Source of the DNA: Tagaea sp.
GTDB lineage: Bacteria > Pseudomonadota > Alphaproteobacteria > CACIAM-22H2
Direction of reading: 5' to 3'
NCBI GenBank assembly: GCA_023653245.1
Contig: JAMNXK010000105.1
Span: forward strand, 1 to 7,024
Length of the DNA: 7,024 nt
Below the pieces are notes generated by a model. The model was given only the letters and a program-made list of their open reading frames with translations, searched no databases and had not been told where the DNA came from. Below, piece by piece: positions 1-5,302 of this stretch. Each line of letters opens with the position of its first letter. The stretch's first letter is position 1. Position numbers and translations under genes: made by a program.

Positions 1-227
1 CCCGCGAGCAAGCGCGCGAGCGTGGTCTTGCCGCAGCCCGGCGGGCCCCACAGCACGATCGAGGCGAGCTTGCCCGCCCCCAGCATGCGCGCGAGCGGGC
101 CGTCGCCCGTCAGCAGATGATCTTGGCCGATGACCTCGTCGAGCGATTTGGGGCGCAAGCGCTCGGCGAGCGGCTTGCCGCTCTCCGGTGCCGCGAACAG
201 CCCGGCCTGGGGGGCGGGGCGCTTCAT
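1..227 (-). CDS. rarA: Replication-associated recombination protein A (RarA/MgsA), N-terminal part, 3' end outside window
   Basis: Translating the minus strand from the ATG at 227-225 gives 75 complete codons before the window ends. The protein starts MKRPAPQAGLFAAPES, then has a RarA-type entry segment with RLRPKSLDEVIGQDHLL at about residues 23-39. The Walker A motif GPPGCGKTT lies at residues 61-69 and is preceded by LW, as is typical of the RarA (YcaJ/MgsA, human WRNIP1) clamp-loader-like AAA+ ATPases. RuvB, the main alternative, normally has a different sequence before its P-loop. The family acts in the cytoplasm at stalled replication forks and on single-stranded DNA gaps. The Walker B, sensor and C-terminal tetramerisation parts would lie beyond position 1 and cannot be checked. 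The start codon overlaps the stop of the upstream protease gene as ATGA, and no strong Shine-Dalgarno precedes it, so translational coupling is likely. Confidence 0.9.
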   Translation of the reverse strand, partial: MKRPAPQAGLFAAPESGKPLAERLRPKSLDEVIGQDHLLTGDGPLARMLGAGKLASIVLWGPPGCGKTTLARLLA

Positions 228-1609
228 CCGCCAATGGTCGTGGTCAGAACGCGCTCGCCCCGGCGGACCGACAGGCGCCAAGGCAGTGGCGTTTGCGCGG
301 CACGGCGCGCGTCTTCCACCGTGCGGATCTCGCGCTCGTTGATGCGCGCGAGCACGTCGCCGGGCTGCAGGCGCAGATTGGCGGCTTGGCTGCCGCGCCT
401 GATCTCGGTGACGATCACGCCGATCGGCGGCAGATCGAGCCCGAGCTCCTCGACCAAGGCCGGCGAGAGATTGGCGAGCGTGGCGCCCGAGAGCGGGTTC
501 TGGCCGCGCATCGGGGTCACGTCGCGCGGCGGCGTTTCGGGCGGTGCGACGAGGGCGACCGCCACGGTCTCGGTACGGCCCTGGCGCGCCACGCTCAGCC
601 GCGCGGGCTGACCGACGGGCCGGGTGGCGATGCGAAAGCGCAGCGCTTCGTTGTCGTTGACCTCGCGGCCTTCGACCGCGAGCACCACGTCGCCGCGCCG
701 CAAACCGGCGCGCTCGGCCGGGCCGCCGGCGAAGATGTCCGCGAGCACCACGCCCGCGGGCCGCGCGAGGCCGACGGCGGTTGCGATCTCGGGCGTCACG
801 GTCTGGCCCGTGGCCCCCAGCCAAGCGCGCACCAGCCTGCCGCCGGCCTGCACGCTCGCCACCACGGTGTTGACCATGTTGGCGGGTACGGCGAACCCGA
901 TGCCGTTCGAGCCGCCGTCGCGCGAGAAAATCGCCGTGTTGATGCCGATCAGCCGGCCGTCCATCGTGACCAAGGCGCCGCCCGAATTGCCGGGATTGAT
1001 CGCCGCGTCGGTCTGGATGAAGAAGCGGAAATCCGAGATCCCCGCCATCGTGCGCGCGACGGCCGAGACGATGCCTTGGGTGACCGTCTGGCCGACGCCG
1101 AAGGGATTGCCGATGGCGAGCACCAGATCGCCGACTTCGGCGTCGTCGGAATCGCGCATTTCCAGGAACGGCAGGCGCTCGCCCTTCGTGTCGATGCGCA
1201 AGATGGCCAGATCCGTGCGCTCGTCGGCGCGCGCGACGGTGGCTTCGTACTCACGCCGGTCGGCGAGGCTGACCACGATCTCCTCCGCCCCGCGGATGAC
1301 GTGGAAGTTGGTGACGATCAAACCCGAAGGATCGACGATCACGCCCGAGCCCAGCGAGCTTTGCACGCGCTGGCCGAGGCCCGGAAACTGATCGCCGAAG
1401 AAGCGCCGGAACATCGGATCCTGCAGCAGCGGCGAGGGCAAAGTCTGCTGCACGCGCCGCGTGGTGATGTTGACCACGGCCGGAGCCGCGCGCTTGACCA
1501 CGGGGGCGAAAGACAGCGCGATTTGCTCGCGGCTTTCCGGCACGCGCGGCTGGGCGTGCGCGGGCGCGGCGCCGAAAAGAACCACCAGAAGGGCGAAGAA
1601 AAGTCGCAT
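224..1609 (-). CDS. Do/HtrA (DegQ/DegP-like) periplasmic serine endoprotease
   Basis: A 461-residue trypsin-fold protease with two PDZ domains. Residues 1-19 form a signal peptide ending in AHA, with likely cleavage before Gln20, so the mature enzyme should act in the periplasm on misfolded or mislocalised envelope proteins. The catalytic triad is visible as His103 (TNFHVI), Asp133 (RTDLAIL) and Ser209 (NPGNSGG). PDZ1 covers about residues 261-354 and PDZ2 about 375-460. The loop after the first strand (about 51-84) is short and the protein has no cysteine, which resembles DegQ more than enteric DegP with its long disulfide-bearing LA loop. I chose the ATG at 1609 because it begins the signal peptide and has GGAGAG (1620-1625) ten bases upstream. 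A TTG at 1645 would add 12 residues ahead of the signal sequence and is unlikely. It overlaps rarA by four bases. degP, degQ and mucD are all used as names for this family, so I leave the symbol blank. Confidence 0.95.
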   Translation of the reverse strand: MRLFFALLVVLFGAAPAHAQPRVPESREQIALSFAPVVKRAAPAVVNITTRRVQQTLPSPLLQDPMFRRFFGDQFPGLGQRVQSSLGSGVIVDPSGLIVTNFHVIRGAEEIVVSLADRREYEATVARADERTDLAILRIDTKGERLPFLEMRDSDDAEVGDLVLAIGNPFGVGQTVTQGIVSAVARTMAGISDFRFFIQTDAAINPGNSGGALVTMDGRLIGINTAIFSRDGGSNGIGFAVPANMVNTVVASVQAGGRLVRAWLGATGQTVTPEIATAVGLARPAGVVLADIFAGGPAERAGLRRGDVVLAVEGREVNDNEALRFRIATRPVGQPARLSVARQGRTETVAVALVAPPETPPRDVTPMRGQNPLSGATLANLSPALVEELGLDLPPIGVIVTEIRRGSQAANLRLQPGDVLARINEREIRTVEDARRAAQTPLPWRLSVRRGERVLTTTIGG

Positions 1610-1629
1610 CGGCGGGATTCTCTCCGGTT

Positions 1630-1660
1630 GGCGCGCGCCGGGCAAGCGCGCCCTCGCGCC
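1630..1660 (-). other. GC-rich hairpin next to the ribosome binding site of the HtrA-type gene
   Basis: The arms 1630-1635 and 1655-1660 (GGCGCG/CGCGCC) and the inner arms 1640-1643 and 1650-1653 (GGGC/GCCC) can form a bulged stem with the loop at 1644-1649. In the transcript it ends four bases before the GGAGAG ribosome binding site (1625-1620). It could affect translation initiation, but GC-rich sequence makes such hairpins common, so a function is only inferred. Confidence 0.35.
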
Positions 1661-1713
1661 GAGCGCAAAATTTCCGCCGTCTTCGAGCGGTCCGATAGGG
1701 CCGACCCGGAGAC

Positions 1714-1757
1714 CTCGAAAAGCACGTCGCGCCGGAAGCGCGGCGCTTCTTTTCGAG
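1714..1757. repeat. Nested inverted repeat with 9-bp CTCGAAAAG/CTTTTCGAG arms
   Basis: The arms at 1714-1722 and 1749-1757 are perfect reverse complements. Between them a second perfect 6-bp stem (1729-1734 with 1741-1746, GCGCCG/CGGCGC) closes a 6-base loop, so the whole element can fold into one long two-part hairpin. A third copy of CTCGAAAAG occurs in direct orientation at 1891-1899, beside the end of rplQ. The element is in the leader or promoter region of the HtrA-type gene, so it could be an operator, an RNA structure, or a remnant of a dispersed intergenic repeat. Confidence 0.6.
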
Positions 1758-1767
1758 ACTCCCGGGT

Positions 1768-1792
1768 CAAGGCGCCGCTTGGCGCCGCCTTG
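1768..1792 (-). other. Bulged GC-rich hairpin in the rplQ-htrA gap
   Basis: CAAGGC (1768-1773) pairs with GCCTTG (1787-1792), and GCC (1774-1776) with GGC (1781-1783), leaving a 4-base loop and a 3-base bulge. No T-run follows on the minus strand (ACCCGGG comes next), so it does not look like an intrinsic terminator on its own. It may back up the stronger hairpin at 1856-1882. Confidence 0.35.
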
Positions 1793-1855
1793 CCCGAGAG
1801 TGACGGCGGATTTTTCAAAACACGCGCGCGGCGCCGAAGCGGCCCTGAAACGCGA

Positions 1856-1882
1856 AACGGCGCCGGGGATGCCGGCGCCGTT
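1856..1882 (-). terminator. Probable terminator at the end of the ribosomal-protein unit
   Basis: A perfect 11-bp stem (AACGGCGCCGG at 1856-1866 against CCGGCGCCGTT at 1872-1882) closes a 5-base loop, 27 bases after the rplQ stop codon. On the minus strand the stem ends in GTT and is followed by TCGCGTTTC, a poor T-tract. That is common for terminators in GC-rich alphaproteobacteria, but termination could be partial. Its position after the last ribosomal gene and before a gene of unrelated function fits an operon end. Confidence 0.65.
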
Positions 1883-1909
1883 CGGGATCGCTCGAAAAGA
1901 AGGCCGGGC

Positions 1910-2356
1910 TTACGCCGCGGCGCCTTCCTTCTCCGCCTTCTCGGCCGCTTCGCGCTCGGCCGCGACGCGCGCCTTGTCGCTCTTGCCCTTGGCTTCGACG
2001 TCCCGGTCGACCAGCTCGATCACCGCCATCGTCGCCGCGTCGCCGTAGCGCATGCCCGCGCGCAGCACGCGCGTGTAGCCGCCTTTGCGGTCCTTGTAGC
2101 GCTCGGCGATCGGGCCGAACAGCTTGGCCGCCACGCCGGTGTCCTGCACGACCGAGAGCGCGCGGCGCCGGTTGGCGAGGCCGCCCTTCTTGCCGAGCGT
2201 GATCAGCCGCTCGACATAGGGCTTGAGCTCCTTGGCCTTGGGCAGCGTGGTCTTGATCTGCTCGTGCACGATCAGCGACACGGCCAGGTTGGCGAGGGTC
2301 GCCTGGCGGTGGGGCGAAGTGCGGCCGATCTTCCGGCCGGCGTTTCCGTGACGCAT
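1910..2356 (-). CDS. rplQ: 50S ribosomal protein L17
   Basis: A 148-residue protein beginning [19 protein letters not shown], the characteristic L17 N-terminus. The conserved core LITLGKKGG (51-59) and [20 protein letters not shown] (92-111) follow. L17 is a large-subunit protein near the peptide exit tunnel. Residues from about 120 on are a Lys/Glu/Ala-rich tail beyond the core, ending EKEGAAA. This kind of extension is frequent in alphaproteobacteria and of no known function that I can state. The ATG at 2356 has AAGGAG (2366-2371) nine bases upstream. The gene follows rpoA by 27 bp and is the last ribosomal gene of the unit, with a terminator-like hairpin 27 bases after its TAA stop. Confidence 0.98.
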   Translation of the reverse strand: MRHGNAGRKIGRTSPHRQATLANLAVSLIVHEQIKTTLPKAKELKPYVERLITLGKKGGLANRRRALSVVQDTGVAAKLFGPIAERYKDRKGGYTRVLRAGMRYGDAATMAVIELVDRDVEAKGKSDKARVAAEREAAEKAEKEGAAA

Positions 2357-2383
2357 GGGAACTTACTCCTTGGAGAGGGCCGT

Positions 2384-3400
2384 TCAGTACGGCTCCTCGA
2401 GTTTCTTGGCGAGATCTTCGATGTTCTCGGGCGGCCAGCCGGGGATTTGCATCCCCAAATGCAGGCCCATCTGCGAGAGCACTTCCTTGATCTCGTTGAG
2501 CGACTTGCGGCCGAAATTCGGCGTGCGCAGCATCTCGGCTTCCGACTTCTGCACCAGATCGCCGATATAGATGATGTTGTCGTTCTTGAGGCAGTTGGCC
2601 GAACGCACCGACAGCTCGAGCTCGTCGACCTTGAGCAGCAGGTTCTTGTTGAACGGCAGATCGCCCACGCGCTCTTCGGCGCGCTCGGCGGTCGGCTCTT
2701 CGAAGTTGATGAAGAGCTGCAGCTGGTCTTGCAGGATGCGCGCGGCCAGGGCCACGGCGTCCTCCGGCGTGACCGCACCGTTGGTCTCGACCTTCATCGA
2801 CAGCTTGTCGTAGTCGGTGACTTGGCCGACGCGGGTGTTGTCGATCTTGTAGGAGACCTTGCGCACGGGGCTGAACAGCGCGTCGACCGGAATCACGCCG
2901 ATGGGCGCGTCGGCCGCGCGGCTGGTCGAGCCGGGCACGTAGCCCTTGCCGGTTTCGACGGTCATTTCCATGACCAGCTTGGCGCCGTCGTCGAGCGTGC
3001 AGATCACGTGCTCGGGGTTCATGACCTCGATGTCGTGGCCGGTCTCGATCTGGCCCGCGCGCACCTCGCCGGGGCCGGTGGCCTTCAGCATGATGCGCTT
3101 GGGGCCGTCGCCGTGCATGCGCAGGCCGACGGCCTTCACGTTCAGCACGATGTCGGTCACGTCCTCGCGCACGCCGGGGATCGAGGAGAATTCGTGCAGC
3201 ACGCCGTCGATCTTGATCGTGGTGACGGCGGCACCTTGCAGCGAGGACAGCAGCACGCGGCGCAGCGCGTTGCCGAGCGTCAGGCCGAAGCCGCGCTCGA
3301 GCGGCTCGGCGACCACCGTCGCCTCGCGCTTCGGGTCGTCGCCGGGCTCGATGTCCAGCTTCTGCGGCTTGATCAGCTCTTTCCAGTTTTTCTGCAGCAC
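2384..3400 (-). CDS. rpoA: DNA-directed RNA polymerase subunit alpha
   Basis: A 338-residue alpha subunit, full length for bacteria. The N-terminal assembly and dimerisation domain covers about 1-235 and includes [18 protein letters not shown] (37-54). A charged linker (about 236-250) leads to the C-terminal domain at about 251-330. That domain keeps the residues that contact UP-element DNA and activators in E. coli, shifted by one: Arg266, Asn269, Cys270, Gly297, Lys299 and Ser300. The start is GTG at 3400-3398, giving the usual opening [11 protein letters not shown] after the initiator. AGGCAGGA lies just upstream (its AGGA at 3406-3409, five bases before the start), and no in-frame ATG exists near that point. 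It sits between rpsK (103-bp gap with a strong hairpin) and rplQ (27-bp gap), the standard alpha-operon order. Confidence 0.98.
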   Translation of the reverse strand: MLQKNWKELIKPQKLDIEPGDDPKREATVVAEPLERGFGLTLGNALRRVLLSSLQGAAVTTIKIDGVLHEFSSIPGVREDVTDIVLNVKAVGLRMHGDGPKRIMLKATGPGEVRAGQIETGHDIEVMNPEHVICTLDDGAKLVMEMTVETGKGYVPGSTSRAADAPIGVIPVDALFSPVRKVSYKIDNTRVGQVTDYDKLSMKVETNGAVTPEDAVALAARILQDQLQLFINFEEPTAERAEERVGDLPFNKNLLLKVDELELSVRSANCLKNDNIIYIGDLVQKSEAEMLRTPNFGRKSLNEIKEVLSQMGLHLGMQIPGWPPENIEDLAKKLEEPY

Positions 3401-3424
3401 GGGGATCCTGCCTTTCGGTCGGCG

Positions 3425-3467
3425 GGCGGCACGGGCACGCGTTCCCCCCGGGAACGCGCCGGCCGCC
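3425..3467 (-). other. Strong hairpin in the rpsK-rpoA gap
   Basis: A perfect 9-bp stem (CGCGTTCCC at 3438-3446 against GGGAACGCG at 3450-3458) with a 3-base loop is flanked by a second 6-bp pairing (GGCGGC 3425-3430 with GCCGCC 3462-3467). It lies in the 103-bp gap and ends about 24 bases before the rpoA GTG. No T-run follows, so it is not a standard terminator. A role in mRNA processing, protection of the upstream message, or tuning of rpoA is possible but only inferred. Confidence 0.55.
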
Positions 3468-3503
3468 GGAATGTCTCGAATGCGACGGGGGCGGCTTCGC
3501 GTC

Positions 3504-3911
3504 TCAGACGCGGCGGCGCTTGGGCGGGCGGCAGCCGTTATGCGGGATCGTGGTCACGTCGCGGATCGACGTGATCTGGAAGCCGACGGCCTGCAGCGCG
3601 CGCAAAGCGGATTCGCGGCCCGCACCGGGGCCTTTGACCTCGACCTCGAGCGTGCGCATGCCGTGTTCCATCGCCTTCTTGCCGGCGTCTTCGGCGGCCA
3701 TCTGCGCGGCGTAGGGCGTCGACTTGCGGCTGCCCTTGAAGCCTTGCGTGCCCGACGACGACCACGAGATCGTGTTGCCTTGCGCGTCGGTGATCGTGAT
3801 CATCGTGTTGTTGAACGACGCGTTGACGTGCGCCACGCCCGACGTGATGTTCTTGCGTTCGCGGCGGCGCGGGCGGCCGGCTGCGCCGGCGGCGGCTTTC
3901 TTCTCGGCCAT
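3504..3911 (-). CDS. rpsK: 30S ribosomal protein S11
   Basis: A 135-residue S11. After a short Lys/Ala/Arg-rich N-terminus (1-20) come [22 protein letters not shown] (21-42, given as start NITSGVAH and end ITITD), [14 protein letters not shown] (57-70) and the nearly invariant C-terminus [12 protein letters not shown] (124-135). S11 sits in the platform of the small subunit near the decoding-side mRNA path. The Asn-Gly at 125-126 matches the site known to form isoaspartate in E. coli S11. The ATG at 3911 has GAAGGA (3921-3926) nine bases upstream. It follows rpsM after 36 bp, as expected in the alpha operon. Confidence 0.98.
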   Translation of the reverse strand: MAEKKAAAGAAGRPRRRERKNITSGVAHVNASFNNTMITITDAQGNTISWSSSGTQGFKGSRKSTPYAAQMAAEDAGKKAMEHGMRTLEVEVKGPGAGRESALRALQAVGFQITSIRDVTTIPHNGCRPPKRRRV

Positions 3912-3947
3912 GGATATCGGTCCTTCGGAGTCCGTCGGGAAAAGGGA

Positions 3948-4328
3948 TTACTTCTTGGTCGCGATCTTTTTGCCGGCGATCGGACGGGCCTTGCCCTTGC
4001 GGGTGCGCGCGTTGGTGTGCGTGCGCTGGCCGCGGACCGGCAGGCCCTTGCGGTGGCGCAAGCCCCGATAGGCGCCCATGTCCATCAATCGCTTGATGTT
4101 CATCGCCACTTCGCGGCGCAGATCGCCCTCGACGCGATACTCGCGATCGATGCACTCGCGGATGCGCAGCACTTCCTCGTCGGAAAGCTGGTTCACGCGC
4201 TTGGCGTCGGCGATGCCGACCTTCTTGCAGATATCGACCGCGTTGGACGGGCCGATCCCATAGATATAGCGCAGGGCGATAACCACCCGCTTGCCAGTGG
4301 GAATATTGACGCCAGCGATACGCGCCAC
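3948..4328 (-). CDS. rpsM: 30S ribosomal protein S13
   Basis: A 126-residue S13, which sits in the head of the small subunit and contacts the large subunit and P-site tRNA. It begins (M/V)[14 protein letters not shown], contains [10 protein letters not shown] (21-30), and ends with the family signature [19 protein letters not shown] (88-106) and the basic tail [13 protein letters not shown]. The start is GTG at 4328-4326, supported by AAGGAG (4336-4341) seven bases upstream and by the canonical N-terminus. The same frame stays open for hundreds of codons upstream through adk and secY, but that part is an artefact of GC-rich sequence. The gene is preceded by its own promoter and a structured leader of about 217 nt. 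Confidence 0.98.
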   Translation of the reverse strand: MARIAGVNIPTGKRVVIALRYIYGIGPSNAVDICKKVGIADAKRVNQLSDEEVLRIRECIDREYRVEGDLRREVAMNIKRLMDMGAYRGLRHRKGLPVRGQRTHTNARTRKGKARPIAGKKIATKK

Positions 4329-4335
4329 GATCTCT

Positions 4336-4341
4336 CTCCTT
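4336..4341 (-). promoter_or_regulatory. Shine-Dalgarno that fixes the GTG start of rpsM
   Basis: AAGGAG on the minus strand, seven bases before GTG at 4328. It decides the start within a reading frame that otherwise runs open far upstream. Confidence 0.9.
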
Positions 4342-4347
4342 GACTCC

Positions 4348-4365
4348 GGCGCCGTACGGGGCGCC
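4348..4365 (-). other. Hairpin just upstream of the rpsM ribosome binding site
   Basis: GGCGCC (4348-4353) and GGCGCC (4360-4365) are palindromic arms around a 6-base loop. In the transcript the stem ends six bases before the AAGGAG, so folding here could influence ribosome access. It is the last of three stems in the rpsM leader. Confidence 0.5.
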
Positions 4366-4381
4366 CTCCGGTTGCTGTCGA

Positions 4382-4425
4382 GGCCGCCCGGCACCCCCAC
4401 CCGATGGGGTCCGGGGCCGGCGGCC
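4382..4425 (-). other. Long bulged stem-loop in the rpsM leader
   Basis: GGCCGCCCGGC (4382-4392) pairs with GCCGGCGGCC (4416-4425) with a single bulged base. An inner helix is formed by ACCCCCA (4393-4399) and TGGGGT (4405-4410). The result is a two-part stem of about 16 base pairs, the strongest structure in the leader. Confidence 0.55.
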
Positions 4426-4444
4426 CGTGAATGTCGTCTCCGTT

Positions 4445-4461
4445 GGGCGCGAAACGCGCCC
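4445..4461 (-). other. 7-bp perfect hairpin in the rpsM leader
   Basis: GGGCGCG (4445-4451) and CGCGCCC (4455-4461) form a perfect stem with a 3-base loop. In the transcript it is the first of the three clear stems, followed by AACGG and not by a T-run, so it is not a simple terminator. Confidence 0.5.
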
Positions 4462-4552
4462 GAATCTGGCTCGATGGCGACCGGAAAACGCGCAAGCGCC
4501 CAGGCAATACCTTGGCGCCCCGCCCTAACCGGCCGGTCATCGGGAAGCGCGG

Positions 4553-4580
4553 AGTATATGAATCCGCGCCTCCGAGTCAA
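4553..4580 (-). promoter_or_regulatory. Sigma70-type promoter for the rpsM-rpsK-rpoA-rplQ unit
   Basis: On the minus strand TTGACT (4580-4575) and TATACT (4558-4553) are separated by 16 bases, each matching the vegetative consensus at five of six positions. The expected start of transcription is near 4545-4548, about 217 bases before the rpsM GTG. The bases just after the -10 (CCGCGC) are a GC-rich discriminator, as is usual for ribosomal promoters under ppGpp (stringent) control; that control is inferred, not seen. It starts about 36 bases after the adk stop, so it would drive the alpha part independently of the upstream genes. Confidence 0.75.
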
Positions 4581-4615
4581 CCGCCGAAACCCGATATCTC
4601 CGCCTTTTTTCGAGG

Positions 4616-5278
4616 CTAGACCGCCGGGACCTCCCGGCCCAGAACCTTGCCCAGCGCCGCCGTCACGTCGTTCATGTCGGCCATGCCGTCCACGCTCTTG
4701 AGCGTGCCCTGGGCGCGGTAATACGGGATGATGGGCGCGGTTTGGTCGTGATAGGCCTTCAGGCGCGAGGCGACCGTCTCGGCGTTGTCGTCCGGGCGTC
4801 GGACCATCTTGGTCGAGCCGCACGCATCGCAGGTGCCGGCGGTCTTCGTGGGCTTGGTCGCGTCGTGATAGACCGCCCCGCAATTGCCGCACGAGTAGCG
4901 GCCCGAGATCCGCGCGACCAACGCCGCGTCGTCGACCGCCAGCTCGATCACGTGGTCGAGCTTGGCGCCCTTGCCCTTGAGCATGACGTCGAGCGCCTCG
5001 GCCTGGGCGACCGTGCGCGGGAAACCGTCGAGGATGAAGCCGTTCTTGCAGTCGGGCTCGGCGATGCGCGCCTCGATCATGGCGATCAGGATGTCGTCGG
5101 AGACGAGCTGGCCCGCCGCCATCACCGCCTTGGCGCGCTTGCCCACGTCGGTGCCGGCGGCGACCGCCGCGCGCAGCATGTCGCCCGTCGACAATTGGAC
5201 GAGCGCCAGCGCCTTTTCGATGCGCTTGGCTTGCGTGCCCTTGCCCGCACCCGGCGGACCCAACAGAACGATCTTCAT
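4616..5278 (-). CDS. adk: Adenylate kinase, long form with four-cysteine LID
   Basis: A 220-residue cytosolic enzyme that interconverts ATP + AMP and 2 ADP. The P-loop GPPGAGKGT is at 7-15, the AMP-binding TGDMLR at 31-36, and the signature FILDGFPRT at 81-89. Catalytic arginines are likely Arg123, Arg127, Arg161 and Arg172. The LID (about 126-163) carries Cys130-x2-Cys133 and Cys150-x2-Cys153, the pattern of a structural zinc site; E. coli Adk lacks these cysteines. The ATG at 5278 has GGGAGA (5285-5290) six bases upstream. It follows secY by 24 bp and is probably co-transcribed with it. The position between secY and the S13 gene is typical of alphaproteobacteria and many other bacteria, whereas E. 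coli has rpmJ there and adk elsewhere. Confidence 0.97.
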   Translation of the reverse strand: MKIVLLGPPGAGKGTQAKRIEKALALVQLSTGDMLRAAVAAGTDVGKRAKAVMAAGQLVSDDILIAMIEARIAEPDCKNGFILDGFPRTVAQAEALDVMLKGKGAKLDHVIELAVDDAALVARISGRYSCGNCGAVYHDATKPTKTAGTCDACGSTKMVRRPDDNAETVASRLKAYHDQTAPIIPYYRAQGTLKSVDGMADMNDVTAALGKVLGREVPAV

Positions 5279-5302
5279 TGCGCGTCTCCCGATGCGATCC
5301 GC

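Larger units (their letters stand above)
1610..1909. other. 300-bp intergenic region between rplQ and the HtrA-type gene, rich in inverted repeats
   Basis: No gene is supported here. From the rplQ side it holds an 11-bp terminator-like hairpin (1856-1882), a bulged hairpin (1768-1792), a nested inverted repeat with CTCGAAAAG arms (1714-1757), and a GC-rich hairpin at 1630-1660 that ends close to the protease ribosome binding site at 1620-1625. The promoter of the protease gene should lie here, but I found no convincing -35/-10 pair. Two weak possibilities are CTTGAC (1766-1771), with no acceptable -10 at the right distance, and CCCTATCG (1693-1700), with a poor CTTTTC about 17-18 bases upstream. 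The second vaguely resembles an alphaproteobacterial heat-shock (RpoH) -10, but I do not call it. Confidence 0.6.

Noticed and set aside
1645..1645. TTG at 1645 as the start of the protease gene
   Set aside because: It would put 12 polar residues ahead of a clean signal peptide. The ATG at 1609 has GGAGAG upstream and gives a normal N-terminus.
1693..1723. CCCTATCG (1693-1700) as the -10 of a heat-shock (RpoH-like) promoter
   Set aside because: The -35 at the right distance is CTTTTC and not CTTGAA-like, and it coincides with an arm of the inverted repeat. The match is too weak to call.
1743..1771. CTTGAC (1766-1771) as the -35 of a protease-gene promoter
   Set aside because: The bases 17 positions downstream (AGCGCC) do not resemble a -10 of the vegetative or heat-shock type.
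1339..1818. A minus-strand open frame from the rplQ-htrA gap into the protease gene
   Set aside because: It needs a TTG start without a ribosome binding site, overlaps the protease out of frame, and resembles no family I recognise.
188..3574. A plus-strand open frame of 1128 codons lying opposite the protease, rplQ and rpoA genes
   Set aside because: It is antisense to three confidently identified genes, has no recognisable domain, and its Arg/Ala/Asp/His-rich composition is that of a GC-rich shadow frame.
4193..4540. A minus-strand open frame starting with ATG a few bases after the predicted transcript start in the rpsM leader
   Set aside because: It has no ribosome binding site, runs into rpsM out of frame, and has the Arg/Ser/Pro-rich composition of a shadow. 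A leader peptide cannot be excluded but nothing supports it.
4329..4615. A possible rpmJ (L36) gene between adk and rpsM, as between secY and rpsM in E. coli
   Set aside because: No frame in the gap encodes the short Cys/His/Lys-rich L36 sequence.
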